The notes: generated by a model not told the origin, from the sequence alone. DNA of 64,000 nucleotides from JAVJSU01 sp040219275 (GCA_040219275.1 JAVJSU010000023.1:186001-250000), one strand, 5' to 3'. Positions 32,173 through 41,550 are shown, numbered from the stretch's first letter. Made by a program: numbers and translations.

Positions 32173-34047
32173 ATGGCAGAAAACAATTCAAAAACACAAT
32201 GGCGAGACTGGACCTTGTTTGGGCTACGCTGGTTATTCTTAATCGGCGTTTCTCTCGTGATATTTCTTACCCGTTCTCAGGATGTGACATACACCAGTAA
32301 CTACACAGATTTAGCAATCTTGTTTGGCGTAGGCGTGATTATCAACCTAATCATTGCGGTGATGATTTTGATCCCTTCGCTGGCTGAGTATATCCCGACG
32401 ATTGCCACATTCTCAGATTGGGGCTTTACGATTGGCTATATTGTCCTCGTTAATGGCGACCCACTGTTGATGCTGGCTATTCTTAGCTCATTAATTGCGA
32501 TGGGTATGCTTCGGCTAGGACCAACGTGGGGACCTGTTCATGCGTTTGGTATTGCCGTTGCAACCGTGGGTACGCTGGTTTATCTCCTCGATATAAACGT
32601 TATCATGGAGAATCCACAGACTGTTCTCGTCGAGCCTTACTTGATCCCCTTTGTTATTCTTGCACTTATCTCATCAATTATAGGGATATGGGTGTATTTT
32701 GAATACGGGAAAGCGGATCGGCAACAGCGGCGTATTAACGAAATTGCGGAGTTACGGGAAAAGCAGTTAACGGATATGCGAGAGCGTGCCCGTGCGATGT
32801 CTGATATGGCGGAAACTTTGAGCGGTACGCTGAAATTCCAGAAAATTTTGGATGCCGCATTGGATATTGGTCGTATCAGCCTCAGAACGTCTGCCAAACA
32901 GCGCGTCATTAGCATCGTTCTATTGTTTCGTGCGTCTGATGAATCGCTCTATATCGCTAATTCACGCGGTTTGAACCACATTGATCAGGAACGAAGTATC
33001 GCCGGAGCCGAGGGAATCATCGGTAAGGCGCTTGCTGAGGGTGTGCCACAGATTGAAAAAGATGCCTATAGTGATCCTGAACTACGCTCATTTAATGCCT
33101 TTCAAGGGATTCGGTCAATTCTGGTTATTCCGTTACGCGCTCATTTTGATAACTATGGCGTGCTGATTTATGGAAGTACCGCGCCTAAAGCCTTCAACGA
33201 AGATCACATTGATACATTAATGGCAATTGGTGTACAGGCAACCGTCGCTTTGCAGAATGCAACGCTTTACAACAATCTCATGAATGAAAAGGATCGCATC
33301 ATCCAGATGGAGGAAGATGCACGTAAATCTCTGGTGCGTGATCTCCATGATGTACCAACACAAACGATTTCCGCTGTGGCGATGCGCCTACGAATTGCCA
33401 TGCGAATGATGGAAAAAACACCGCAAGACGTTTATGCTGAACTTGAGGGCATTGAAGAGATGACCTTGAGGGCGACGGAAGAAATTCGTCATGTGCTCTT
33501 TAAATTGCGCCCGCTTGCATTGGAAAGTCAGGGACTTTCTGCGGCGTTGCATCAACTGGCTGATAAATTAGATAAAACGTATGGTCAGGCAGTTGCAATG
33601 CGAATAACGCCAGAAATTGAGCGGGTTCTGGACGAGAACAAACAGGGTGCGTTATTCTATTTGATTGAAGAAGCGGTCAATAATGCACGAAAATATGCAG
33701 AGGCAAAACTTATCAGTGTGACTATTCAACGTCAGAGTGATACTATGTTGCTTCGCATTGCGGACAATGGTAAAGGTTTTGATACCGACGCGAAATCCAA
33801 CGATGGGCGTGACCACTTTGGCATGATTAATATGCGTGAGCGTGCCGAACTCATTGATGGCACACTGACGGTGAGAAGCGTTATTGGTCGGGGCACGACA
33901 ATCAACGTTACCATTCCCGTTGATGCTTCGCAAGAATCGCGCGATCGTACCCGCCAATTGCGGCAACAAATACCGGATACCAAGCTCGCCGTCACCGCAA
34001 TGTCAAATTATGACACCCGTGAAAGTTACAACGGCTACGATTATTAA
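32173..34047 (+). CDS. Membrane sensor histidine kinase with GAF domain (NarL/DesK type)
   Basis: The 624-residue kinase has five or six N-terminal membrane helices (residues ~13-180), a coiled segment (QQRRINEIAELREKQLTDMRE), a GAF domain (~residues 215-365), then a HisKA_3 dimerisation domain with phosphoacceptor His392 in VRDLHDVPTQTISAVA, and a HATPase_c domain (LIEEAVNNARKYA, IADNGKGFD, HFGMINMRERAEL). The HD-x-PTQ form marks the NarL/DesK group, whose partners are LuxR-type regulators; none is nearby. The 288 bases before it contain no gene. Confidence 0.92.
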   Translation: MAENNSKTQWRDWTLFGLRWLFLIGVSLVIFLTRSQDVTYTSNYTDLAILFGVGVIINLIIAVMILIPSLAEYIPTIATFSDWGFTIGYIVLVNGDPLLMLAILSSLIAMGMLRLGPTWGPVHAFGIAVATVGTLVYLLDINVIMENPQTVLVEPYLIPFVILALISSIIGIWVYFEYGKADRQQRRINEIAELREKQLTDMRERARAMSDMAETLSGTLKFQKILDAALDIGRISLRTSAKQRVISIVLLFRASDESLYIANSRGLNHIDQERSIAGAEGIIGKALAEGVPQIEKDAYSDPELRSFNAFQGIRSILVIPLRAHFDNYGVLIYGSTAPKAFNEDHIDTLMAIGVQATVALQNATLYNNLMNEKDRIIQMEEDARKSLVRDLHDVPTQTISAVAMRLRIAMRMMEKTPQDVYAELEGIEEMTLRATEEIRHVLFKLRPLALESQGLSAALHQLADKLDKTYGQAVAMRITPEIERVLDENKQGALFYLIEEAVNNARKYAEAKLISVTIQRQSDTMLLRIADNGKGFDTDAKSNDGRDHFGMINMRERAELIDGTLTVRSVIGRGTTINVTIPVDASQESRDRTRQLRQQIPDTKLAVTAMSNYDTRESYNGYDY

Positions 34048-34088
34048 CCGCGGTAGTAAACTAACAGCAAACTGGACAATAGCATTTT

Positions 34089-34823
34089 ATGTCTCCATCT
34101 AATCTGGCGGCTCTTAGGGGCGAACCCAGTTATGTGTGGCGCGCCGGACAAGAGCGCCGCTTACAAATGATCGCCAAGTGGGCAAAATTAGACAATGCGA
34201 AGGTACTGATCGACGGGTGTGGGGTGGGGATGTATGCGTCCCAAATCAAGCGACGGTTTACGCCTGATGTTGAAGCCTTTGATATTGAAACCGAACGTGT
34301 GATGGAAGCACAGGAGGATATCCCGCACGCCGTTGTTGCGGCGGCGGAGACGATCCCTTACCCGAACAACACCTTTGATACCATTCTTTCGCATGAAGTG
34401 ATTGAGCATGTTTTGGATGATCGGCTAGCGGTCAGGGAAATGGTGCGGGTTACCCGTGTGGGTGGGCGAATTGTCATCTTCTTGCCTAATCGGTGGTATC
34501 CGTTCGAGACTCACGGTCATTATTGGCGTGGTGAATATCATTTTGGGAACACACCACTCATCAATTATCTGCCAGATAATTTGCGGGATAAACTTGCCCC
34601 CCATGTGCGTGCTTATACCAAACGGGGATTGGTCAGCTTATTTGATGGGTTACCTGTTAAAGTTGTCACACATCGCCGAATTTATGGCGGTTACGATAAC
34701 ATCATCGCCAGACTTGGCACACCGGGTAAGATCATCCGTGATACGCTTTACCGCTTTGAAGGAACGCCACTGGATACCTACGGTTTATCTCATTTTCTGG
34801 TAGTGGAAAAAATTACCTCTTAA
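34089..34823 (+). CDS. Class I SAM methyltransferase (type 11-like)
   Basis: The 244-residue protein carries VLIDGCGVGMYASQI as SAM motif I, an acidic strand-2 end (AFDIETE), VVAAAETIPYPNNTFDTILS, HEVIEHVLDD and VRVGGRIVIFLPNRW. It resembles methyltransferase type 11 enzymes that act on small molecules or glycolipids, but its substrate is unknown. It may share a transcript with the histidine kinase 41 bases upstream. Confidence 0.85.
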   Translation: MSPSNLAALRGEPSYVWRAGQERRLQMIAKWAKLDNAKVLIDGCGVGMYASQIKRRFTPDVEAFDIETERVMEAQEDIPHAVVAAAETIPYPNNTFDTILSHEVIEHVLDDRLAVREMVRVTRVGGRIVIFLPNRWYPFETHGHYWRGEYHFGNTPLINYLPDNLRDKLAPHVRAYTKRGLVSLFDGLPVKVVTHRRIYGGYDNIIARLGTPGKIIRDTLYRFEGTPLDTYGLSHFLVVEKITS

Positions 34824-34824
34824 T

Positions 34825-34857
34825 CAAAAAGTGGGACATCTGTTATGACATCCCACT
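34825..34857 (-). terminator. Terminator of the phosphoribosyltransferase gene
   Basis: Read on the minus strand AGTGGGA (34857-34851) pairs with TCCCACT (34836-34830) and is followed by a T run. It lies 31 bases after the minus-strand gene that ends at 34888, and just after the convergent methyltransferase stop. Confidence 0.7.
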
Positions 34858-34887
34858 CTTTACTGGTTACGCTAATTTGAAGCCGCC

Positions 34888-35445
34888 CTAATTTTCATCC
34901 ACCCATACGGGTAAATGTCCTAGAGAGATGACGTTGTGCCAAGTCGCCCGATCACCCTCGGTGAGTATGGCGGCTTCTGCGACCACATTAGCGCCCGCTT
35001 TTTCCATGATGAGCCGAATACCCTGTAACGTACTGCCTGTTGAGATCACATCGTCGATAATGGCGACGTTTTTTCCGGTGACCAATTCTCGATCTTTTTC
35101 ATCAAGAAATAGCGTTTGTGGTGCGCCGGTGGTGATGCTGAGGGTTTCGGATTGCAGTGCTTCTCCCATATAAGGTTTGTAGGACTTCCGAAGTACAATA
35201 TAGGGGAGTTTCATCTCTGCACTGAGGGCATAGGCTAACGGGATGCTCTTCGCCTCCGCCGTTACGAGCACTTGAATCTCCTTGCCTTCTAATGCTTTTG
35301 CTAGATCACGGCTTGCCGCCGCGACAAGTTCTGTATCGCCTAAAATATTTAGGATGGCGATGCGGACACCCTTTTTTATTTCAAACAGGCGTAAATCGCG
35401 TTGTAAGCCCGCGATAGTGATTGGATATGTTTCATGTTCCGCCAT
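34888..35445 (-). CDS. Type I purine phosphoribosyltransferase (Apt-like)
   Basis: The 185-residue enzyme has the PRPP-binding loop VAIIDDVISTGSTLQGI at residues ~125-140 and the preceding VLVTAEAKSIPLAYAL and VLRKSYKPYMGEAL found in adenine-type phosphoribosyltransferases, which salvage a base with PRPP. Substrate choice between adenine, xanthine or hypoxanthine cannot be fixed by eye. It starts six bases after the VWA-FHA gene and is probably translated with it. Confidence 0.85.
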   Translation of the reverse strand: MAEHETYPITIAGLQRDLRLFEIKKGVRIAILNILGDTELVAAASRDLAKALEGKEIQVLVTAEAKSIPLAYALSAEMKLPYIVLRKSYKPYMGEALQSETLSITTGAPQTLFLDEKDRELVTGKNVAIIDDVISTGSTLQGIRLIMEKAGANVVAEAAILTEGDRATWHNVISLGHLPVWVDEN

Positions 35446-35451
35446 AAAGTA

Positions 35452-37104
35452 TTACTCTCCGTCGTGAAAGATCAATTTTTCATCACATAGATAAATCACG
35501 TCACCGATGTTTAATTCACGCTCCCCTTTAATGGGATTTCCGGCGATGATTGTTCCGTTTGTGCTACCCAAATCTTCGATCAGTAACTTTGTCCCATCAC
35601 GCTTAATCTGGCAATGAAAACGGGAAACCCCTTTCGCGGCGATGACAATTTCATTGTGATGTGAACGTCCGATGCGAATGAGATCACCTTTGAGTTCGAA
35701 GATTTTTTCGTTCCATGTTACCTGTGTGGGCGGATAGCCGATGACCCGCTCAACCTTGATTTCGCTACGTTTAACATCAAGCACTGCCGGTTCTTCTGAG
35801 GTGTCCTGTGGGTTACGCTTATGTTCGCGCACCCTCAGCATGACTGTATCCTCATGGCGGCTGGTCATGGTGTAAAATGCCTGCGTCGCCATCATTTTAC
35901 GACTATATTCGTTATAGCGGGATGCACCAAGTTCAATTTCGCTGGCTTGCTCTAGCAGGGCGGTATGTTCTTCACGCAATGAGTCATCTTGTAGACCGGA
36001 TTGATCTATCGCCTCTGCGACTCCGCGTAAGATCTTGGCGGCGGTGTTGTATTCGCCTTTATCGGCTGAATTTACCGCCCATTTACGCGCTTGTGCCGCT
36101 TTGAGCAGTAGCATTGGCTGTTGCACCTGTGGATTGGCTAGCTGTTTCATCATACCGCTGACCACATTGAGCATGACCGGTTTTTCCCACCGATGGTGAT
36201 TGACCCCGCCAGAGGGCAAAAGTTCGTCATATTCGAAGCTCAAAGTTGCGATGTGATAATGACCGACCTCATCAAAGGCGGGCAACGTGATTTCTAGCAA
36301 TAAGGCTTTTACTTCATCGCCGAAAACATCCCCGAGTCGGAACGAACTAGTATTTCCGTCGCTCGTCATGGCATAGGCATTGAGTTGATTGATATGGGTT
36401 ATGTGTCCCAGATTTTCCAGACTGATAGTGAGGTTTTGTCCGACGACATTGAGTAAGCCCTGTAATTCTTCGCTGAAGATAAGCGGGGCGACTTCGGGAC
36501 TCTCTATGAAGTAGAACGCGCCACCTCCGGCATTCGCCATTGCCATCAGCAAATCCTCATTAAAGTCTTTGCCTAAGCCCATCGTAGTGGTGCTGATTCC
36601 TTGTTCTTCATATTTTTGGCGGGTCATGCCGATGATTTGTGTGGAACTGGTCACTCCGCGATTTGCTAACCCATCGCTCATGAGAATCGTACGATTCACG
36701 TAATCAGGTGATAAGTTTTCAGCGACAAGATTGCACCCTGCCAGCCATCCTCCACTGAGATTGGTCGTTCCAGAGGCTTTAATGGATGCGATACGCTGGG
36801 TGATGATGTCTTTTCGTTTGACGAGTTCCGGCTGTAAGAGCGTTTCAACTGTGTCGTTATAAAGCACAATAGACAAAATATCCCGTGCCGTTAGGTTTTG
36901 CACCAAGAATTGGGCAGATTGGCGCGTGTAGTCCAATTTGTCTCCTGCCATTGAGCCACTACGGTCAATGACGAGACTGAGATTTAATGGACGGCGTTGG
37001 GTTTCGCCAGTCGCATGTGGTGCTGTCACGTGAGTTAGGAGATACAACTTTCGTTGTTCACCCATTGCAACGGTATCATAATCGAGAATGTAATCAGCCT
37101 GCAT
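35452..37104 (-). CDS. VWA domain and FHA domain protein
   Basis: The 550-residue protein has a von Willebrand A domain with a full MIDAS site (LVIDRSGSMAG, GTTNLSGGW, LMSDGLANRG) at residues ~45-210, a middle region with beta strands and TPR-like helices, and a C-terminal FHA domain (DLIRIGRSHHNEIVI, VSRFHCQIKRD, EDLGSTNGTII) that binds phosphothreonine peptides. No membrane segment or signal peptide is visible, so it is cytoplasmic. The combination suggests a scaffold in serine/threonine kinase signalling, but no kinase is in the window. Confidence 0.9.
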   Translation of the reverse strand: MQADYILDYDTVAMGEQRKLYLLTHVTAPHATGETQRRPLNLSLVIDRSGSMAGDKLDYTRQSAQFLVQNLTARDILSIVLYNDTVETLLQPELVKRKDIITQRIASIKASGTTNLSGGWLAGCNLVAENLSPDYVNRTILMSDGLANRGVTSSTQIIGMTRQKYEEQGISTTTMGLGKDFNEDLLMAMANAGGGAFYFIESPEVAPLIFSEELQGLLNVVGQNLTISLENLGHITHINQLNAYAMTSDGNTSSFRLGDVFGDEVKALLLEITLPAFDEVGHYHIATLSFEYDELLPSGGVNHHRWEKPVMLNVVSGMMKQLANPQVQQPMLLLKAAQARKWAVNSADKGEYNTAAKILRGVAEAIDQSGLQDDSLREEHTALLEQASEIELGASRYNEYSRKMMATQAFYTMTSRHEDTVMLRVREHKRNPQDTSEEPAVLDVKRSEIKVERVIGYPPTQVTWNEKIFELKGDLIRIGRSHHNEIVIAAKGVSRFHCQIKRDGTKLLIEDLGSTNGTIIAGNPIKGERELNIGDVIYLCDEKLIFHDGE

Positions 37105-37171
37105 AAACGCATCCGGGAATTTTTAGTTTCTGCACTGCGAATATTTTAACACAAGTCTGTCTAATTGGGCT

Positions 37172-37876
37172 TCAACGACTTATCGATTTGTTGATTTCTG
37201 ATTCGGCGATTTGACCGTCTACAAGGGTAATTGTACGGTCAGCCCGTTGTGCTAAAGCGGGATCGTGGGTGACGATGACGACGGTTGTGCCTGCTTCTTG
37301 CCGGATGGTTTGTAAGGCTTCCAGAACAATTTCGCCGGATTCTGTGTCTAAGTTACCTGTGGGTTCGTCAGCGAGAAGCAAGGGCGGGTTATTGGCTAAA
37401 GCTCTGGCAATGGCGACGCGCTGTTGCTGACCGCCGGAAAGTTCTGATGGGCGATGTGATAAACGATCTCCCAAGCCAAGCATTTGTAGTAGTTCCTTGG
37501 CGCGTTTATCAGGCTTAAATTGGCGTTTTTGGGCGAATTGAATGGGTAGGGCGACGTTTTCCAGCGCGGTAAGTGTCGGGATTAAATTGAAAAACTGAAA
37601 TATAAAGCCGATTTTCTGATTGCGGATTTCGGTCAGTCGATCTTCGCTCATGCGGGTGATGTCGATTCCGTCAATCTCCACCAGTCCTTTTGTCGGCGTA
37701 TCCAGCCCGCCAATGATGCCAAGCAGGGTGCTTTTGCCACTGCCCGATGGACCAACAATACCGACCATCTCGCCAGCAAATACTTCAAAGCTCACCCCTC
37801 GCAGGGCATGGATGGTTGTTTTGCCGAGTGGTAAATCTTTGATGACATCTTGAACACGGATGACGGATTCCGGCAT
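37172..37876 (-). CDS. ABC transporter ATP-binding protein (LolD/MacB type)
   Basis: The 234-residue ATPase has Walker A GIVGPSGSGKSTLLGIIGGL, QLFQFFNLIPTLTALENV-like Q-loop (FIFQFFNLIPTLTALENV), LSGGQQQRVAIARAL and LLADEPTGNLDTESG, all of the MacB/LolD subfamily used for lipoprotein or peptide export and stress sensing. No permease gene adjoins. ATG 37876 is placed by GAGGAG eight bases upstream; a GTG at 37885 overlaps that ribosome site and is unlikely. Confidence 0.92.
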   Translation of the reverse strand: MPESVIRVQDVIKDLPLGKTTIHALRGVSFEVFAGEMVGIVGPSGSGKSTLLGIIGGLDTPTKGLVEIDGIDITRMSEDRLTEIRNQKIGFIFQFFNLIPTLTALENVALPIQFAQKRQFKPDKRAKELLQMLGLGDRLSHRPSELSGGQQQRVAIARALANNPPLLLADEPTGNLDTESGEIVLEALQTIRQEAGTTVVIVTHDPALAQRADRTITLVDGQIAESEINKSISR

Positions 37877-37913
37877 AGTCTGCACTCCTCATTGTGAAAC
37901 TTAAGCGGACACA

Positions 37914-37945
37914 TAAATAGGGCGAGTTGCCTCACCCTATTTTTA
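37914..37945. terminator. Hairpin between the CBS gene and the ABC ATPase gene
   Basis: AATAGGGCGAG pairs with CTCACCCTATT around a four-base loop, one mismatch. The T run is stronger on the plus strand than on the minus strand, although the only transcript known to reach it (usp-CBS) runs on the minus strand. Confidence 0.55.
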
Positions 37946-37988
37946 GTCTATACGTGTATTGTAACTGCAAGTTGCGTAAGAAAAAATC

Positions 37989-38420
37989 TTAGACTTTGGC
38001 ATCCTGCAATTTGACAATCATCTTGAATACATCGGATTCTGTGATAATTCCAATGAGCGCACCGTTGTCATTGATTACAGGTAAACCGCTCACTTTGCTT
38101 TCCAGCATAATTTTGGAGACATCAAAGATGGACGATTCTGGTGTGACGGTAAGGATTTGCTTTGACATAATTTTACCTACGGTCAATTGCGCCCATAGAT
38201 AATTCAATTCCCAGATGCTCAAGGTCGTGGCATCGGATGGGCTGGCTTCTCGCACATCCCCAATTGTGATGATGCCGACAAGCATACCATCATCCAAAAC
38301 GGGTAAGCGACGCACACCATTCTTTTTCATGATCTGATGAGCGGCGGCGATGGGTGTATCCGGTGAAACAGAAACTACATCTTCTGTCATCCAATCTTTT
38401 ACTTTTATATTTTCAAACAT
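37989..38420 (-). CDS. CBS-domain pair protein
   Basis: The 143-residue protein consists of two CBS domains (DWMTEDVVSVSPDTPIAAAH with GVRRLPVLDDGMLVGIITIGDV, and KIMSKQILTVTPESSIFDV with VSGLPVINDNGALIGIITESDV). Such pairs bind adenosyl nucleotides and regulate partner proteins. A ~25-residue segment (REASPSDATTLSIWELNYLW) separates the two and matches stand-alone CBS proteins paired with universal stress proteins. It overlaps the upstream usp gene by eight bases, so the two form one unit. Confidence 0.9.
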   Translation of the reverse strand: MFENIKVKDWMTEDVVSVSPDTPIAAAHQIMKKNGVRRLPVLDDGMLVGIITIGDVREASPSDATTLSIWELNYLWAQLTVGKIMSKQILTVTPESSIFDVSKIMLESKVSGLPVINDNGALIGIITESDVFKMIVKLQDAKV

Positions 38421-38886
38421 GGTTGACCTCTTCCTTTTGACTAGGGATAACGAAGACCGGGCGAGCCGTTCTGCTCAATACCTTGTTCGTGACGCTCCCA
38501 AATAACCAGCGACTGAAGCCCGACCTTCCGTGCGTGGACATGACAATTACATCTACATTAAGGGCGGTTGCTTTTTCGATGATGGCGTTCGCGGCTTCAC
38601 CGATGATCGCTTCAGTGTTAGTACTGTAACCCGCTTCTCGAAGTGATTTTGCGATTTTATCCAGATAGTCATGGGTTTGTGGAATCATCTGGTCGATCAT
38701 CACCTGACGATTCGTTGCTTCTGCGACAACGCCAGCAGAATAAAATGCGGCAACCGCATATTCTGGCACGTCGATTACTGACAGTAGAGTGATTTTGCCG
38801 CCTGAACCTACGACTTTTTTTGCGTAATCTAGTGCGCGTTCCGATAATTCAGAGCCATCTAGCGGAACCAGAACGTGATCTAACAT
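38413..38886 (-). CDS. Universal stress protein (UspA family)
   Basis: The 157-residue protein has the UspA fold: HVLVPLDGSELSERALDYA, ITLLSVIDVP and the ATP-binding G-2x-G-9x-G(S/T) loop in MSTHGRSGFSRWLFGSVTNKVL. This loop is intact, so ATP binding is predicted. It is the first gene of a two-gene unit with the CBS-pair protein (eight-base overlap) and probably reports energy or stress status. Confidence 0.92.
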   Translation of the reverse strand: MLDHVLVPLDGSELSERALDYAKKVVGSGGKITLLSVIDVPEYAVAAFYSAGVVAEATNRQVMIDQMIPQTHDYLDKIAKSLREAGYSTNTEAIIGEAANAIIEKATALNVDVIVMSTHGRSGFSRWLFGSVTNKVLSRTARPVFVIPSQKEEVNHV

Positions 38887-39005
38887 CTTTATACCCCTTT
38901 CACTTTCGCTTGAAAGCTTTTATTTAGCGTAACATTTGGGGAGTAGGCGCAGTAGTGTCAGATGACAGGTTTTTGGCAGAGAATCATCTCAATAAAAGGT
39001 GAGGT

Positions 39006-40088
39006 TTAGCGTATGGCGGCGCGTTCCAGGATGATCAAAGTTCGGGCGGCGGCGTGTTCCCAGTTGAATTGTTTTGCCTGCTCAGTTCCCAGTTGGATAA
39101 GCTGATTTCGTAAGTGCTCGTCGGTTTCTATTTGAGTCATGGCGTTTGAGATCGCGTTTATGTCCATCGGGTTGACCAGTAGTGCCGCATCACCCGCAAG
39201 TTCCGGTAGGCTGGAGGTTGTGCTGGTGATTACCGGTGTACCGCAGAGCATCGACTCTATCACTGGAAAGCCAAAGCCTTCGAATAGGGTGGGGAACACT
39301 AAGCAAACCGCGTCTGCCATCAACGCCCCTTTGTCTGCGTCGTCGATATAACCGATGAGGTGCACACCTTCTATACCCTGCACCCATGCTTCATCAAATA
39401 GCCAGCCTTTGCCTCCCGCTAGCACCAATTCTGCTGGATGATCCGTTGCATTACGGTAAAGCTGATAGGCTTTTACGATGCGGGCGATATTTTTGCGCGG
39501 TTGTAGCGTGCCGATAAACAGAAAATAGCGATCCGGCAGGTGATATTTTTCTTTGATGGTGGATTGATTTTGAATGTCTGGCGCTTCCACACCGGGATAG
39601 ACAACTTCGATTTTTGTGGGCGATGTGCCGTAAAAACGGGTAAGGTCATCGGCGGTGGCTTGACTATCTGCGAGAATTTGATTGGCACGCCACGCACTGA
39701 AGCGGGTCGTTACATCAAGATAAAGCCGTTGCGTGAAAGGATGCGCTTCTGGAAAATATTTATATCCGAGATCATGCACGGTGACAACTGCCTTACCGGG
39801 AAATATAAAGGGTAGGGTATGTGCAGGTACGAACGTTACATCCGGGTGATCTCTCCAGAGTTGGGCGGAAAACCTTAAATGTGACCAGATGCGCCGAAAA
39901 GGAATTACTTTATAGGTAACAAGTGGCGATTCCGGGAATAAATCCGGCGCAGGGGCAGCACGGAAATAGAGCGTGATACGGTGATGGGTGTTTTGCCGGA
40001 TGATTTCGCGGATGAGTGCCAGCGCGTAAAGTTCCGTGCCGGTGATCCGTTTGGCGGTCGTCCGGCTGGCATCAATGGCGATGTTCAA
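39006..40088 (-). CDS. Glycosyltransferase family 4 (GT-B fold)
   Basis: The product (about 360 residues from TTG 40088) has the GT4 retaining glycosyltransferase core: NIAIDASRTTAKRITGTELYA at the start, VVTVHDLGYKYFPEAHPF, YFLFIGTLQPRKNIARIVKAY, and the donor-binding FPTLFEGFGFPVIESMLCGTPV with an E-x7-E motif. The frame opens upstream at 40184, but that would overlap the previous gene by 86 bases; TTG 40088 lies ten bases after the stop at 40099 and at the usual N-terminus. It probably builds a cell-surface polysaccharide; sugar unknown. Confidence 0.85.
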   Translation of the reverse strand: MNIAIDASRTTAKRITGTELYALALIREIIRQNTHHRITLYFRAAPAPDLFPESPLVTYKVIPFRRIWSHLRFSAQLWRDHPDVTFVPAHTLPFIFPGKAVVTVHDLGYKYFPEAHPFTQRLYLDVTTRFSAWRANQILADSQATADDLTRFYGTSPTKIEVVYPGVEAPDIQNQSTIKEKYHLPDRYFLFIGTLQPRKNIARIVKAYQLYRNATDHPAELVLAGGKGWLFDEAWVQGIEGVHLIGYIDDADKGALMADAVCLVFPTLFEGFGFPVIESMLCGTPVITSTTSSLPELAGDAALLVNPMDINAISNAMTQIETDEHLRNQLIQLGTEQAKQFNWEHAAARTLIILERAAIR

Positions 40089-40098
40089 ACCCAAGTCA

Positions 40099-41115
40099 TT
40101 ATCTCTGCCGTCTAAAAATGACGGGCAATGCAATGAGCACGAGCAACGCAACACCGACAACAGGAAGCATAATGCCCGCGACATCCGTCAGGTTGTCGTT
40201 GTTGAAATTGCCAGCATTCACGGCAAATGCGGCGATAGCGACGACAAGTAGCAGTACGCCCATGAAGCCAACTTGATGGGTTGAGCGTGCTGACAAGATC
40301 GCCGTGAAAAACATGCCAAGCGCAGGAGCAATCAGGAGCAAAGAATAACCGCCATCCAGATCACCTTGATTGAGTAAGACGATGATTCCGATTGCAAGTA
40401 AGGCGGTGAGTCCGGCGAAGAGCGATCCTGACGACCATCTGCCGGTGAATAACCAGTAGGCAATCGAAATGATTCCGAATACTGCCATCAAGATTAAGGT
40501 GATTTGCCCGGTGGTTGGAGGTGTGTTGGCGGTGGTTAAGGCAAATGTCCACCATGCGCCCAGGGCAACTAGTAGGAGGGCAGGCACAACGGATGCCATT
40601 TGACCGCGCTCGATTTCTACCAGTGGGGGACGCGGGAAATAATGTTCCGCACGGCGTTTCGCCTCGGATTCAATGGCGCGACGTTCCGCTTCGATGCTTT
40701 CGCGTTCGGCAATTTCCGCCGCCTCGCGTTCTGCTAGCATATCGCCGAGATCCGCAACCGATGCCAGCGCCGCATCAATGTCAAGATCATCAGTTAGCGG
40801 AAGGGGGACGAACTCATCTTCTTCCGGATCATCTTCATAGGAAAATTCTTCGTCTTCGTCAGGTTCAACCATATCCGGCATGTCTTGATCGAATTCATCA
40901 AGTTCATCAAGCGACTCATCGTCCTGTGACTCATCAACTGGAACAAAGTCTTCCTCGACGAAGTCCTGCGAATAGCTATTCATTTCTGGCTGATCTTCTA
41001 GTGTGTTATTGGCATCATCACCGATAACATCGTCTTGAGGATCATCAGAGTCCAGTTCAAAATCGTTTTTCTCATCCATGCTATCTATTGTGGCGATTTT
41101 TGTCATACTCTGCAA
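40099..41115 (-). CDS. Membrane protein with long acidic N-terminal tail
   Basis: The 338-residue product has an acidic, Asp/Glu-rich disordered N-terminus (to residue ~110; DDEEFSYEDDPEEDEF is typical), a charged coiled segment rich in AERE/ERRAIESEAKRRAEHY, then six predicted membrane helices (VVPALLLVALGAWWTFAL onwards) to the C-terminus. No family is recognised. It precedes a GT4 glycosyltransferase by ten bases and is likely co-transcribed. The start may be the Met at 41115, 41106 or 41079. Confidence 0.75.
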   Translation of the reverse strand: MQSMTKIATIDSMDEKNDFELDSDDPQDDVIGDDANNTLEDQPEMNSYSQDFVEEDFVPVDESQDDESLDELDEFDQDMPDMVEPDEDEEFSYEDDPEEDEFVPLPLTDDLDIDAALASVADLGDMLAEREAAEIAERESIEAERRAIESEAKRRAEHYFPRPPLVEIERGQMASVVPALLLVALGAWWTFALTTANTPPTTGQITLILMAVFGIISIAYWLFTGRWSSGSLFAGLTALLAIGIIVLLNQGDLDGGYSLLLIAPALGMFFTAILSARSTHQVGFMGVLLLVVAIAAFAVNAGNFNNDNLTDVAGIMLPVVGVALLVLIALPVIFRRQR

Positions 41116-41167
41116 GCGGAAATTTTGAGAATAGATAAACGTCTTTTAAATAATTGATGAACTCCCC

Positions 41168-41196
41168 TTGTCACACGTCGGTAGCTTCTATATAAT
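41168..41196 (+). promoter_or_regulatory. Promoter of the tRNA-Cys gene
   Basis: TTGTCA (41168-41173) and a perfect TATAAT (41191-41196) are separated by 17 bases, placing the start near 41203, five bases before the tRNA. Confidence 0.85.
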
Positions 41197-41207
41197 GTGT
41201 GGGGTAT

Positions 41208-41279
41208 GGCGACGTAGCCAAGTGGTAAGGCAGAGCTCTGCAAAAGCTCCATTCACCGGTTCGAATCCGGTCGTCGCCT
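41208..41279 (+). tRNA. tRNA-Cys (anticodon GCA)
   Basis: The 72-base cloverleaf is complete: acceptor GGCGACG pairs with CGTCGCC (41272-41278) with U as discriminator, the anticodon stem GAGCT/AGCTC encloses CTGCAAA with anticodon GCA, and the T arm reads ACCGG-TTCGAAT-CCGGT. CCA is not encoded. It has its own promoter and terminator. Confidence 0.97.
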
Positions 41280-41280
41280 T

Positions 41281-41309
41281 AAGGGAAATCAAAACTGATT
41301 TCCCTTTTT
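41281..41309 (+). terminator. Terminator of the tRNA-Cys gene
   Basis: AAGGGAAATC (41281-41290) pairs perfectly with GATTTCCCTT (41297-41306) and continues into a T run, one base after the tRNA 3' end. Confidence 0.93.
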
Positions 41310-41329
41310 GTTTACGTAGTGAGTAAATT

Positions 41330-41539
41330 ATGCGTATGAATCAGCCGGAAAAGTTGCAACAGAAAGCGGAAAACGCGCCTGAGAATCCGATAAAGCACGC
41401 GACCACTCAGATTACCCCGCCTATCACAAATTACACACTTTCAACGGTGTGTCCTGCCTGTACCACGCCGACCTATCGCCGTGCGTGCAAAGTGCGTTGC
41501 CCCAAATGTGGCTTCATGTGGGATTGTAGTGAGCTATAG
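41330..41539 (+). CDS. Small zinc-ribbon protein
   Basis: The 69-residue product ends in a zinc ribbon: CPACTTPTYRRACKVRCPKCGF, with four or five Cys (CxxC ... C..CxxC) and a final WDCSEL. The N-terminal half is polar and probably flexible. Function unknown, but similar short ribbons bind RNA or act as transcription accessory factors. It has an ATG at 41330 and another in frame at codon 3. Confidence 0.7.
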   Translation: MRMNQPEKLQQKAENAPENPIKHATTQITPPITNYTLSTVCPACTTPTYRRACKVRCPKCGFMWDCSEL

Positions 41540-41550
41540 GTGATACGTGG

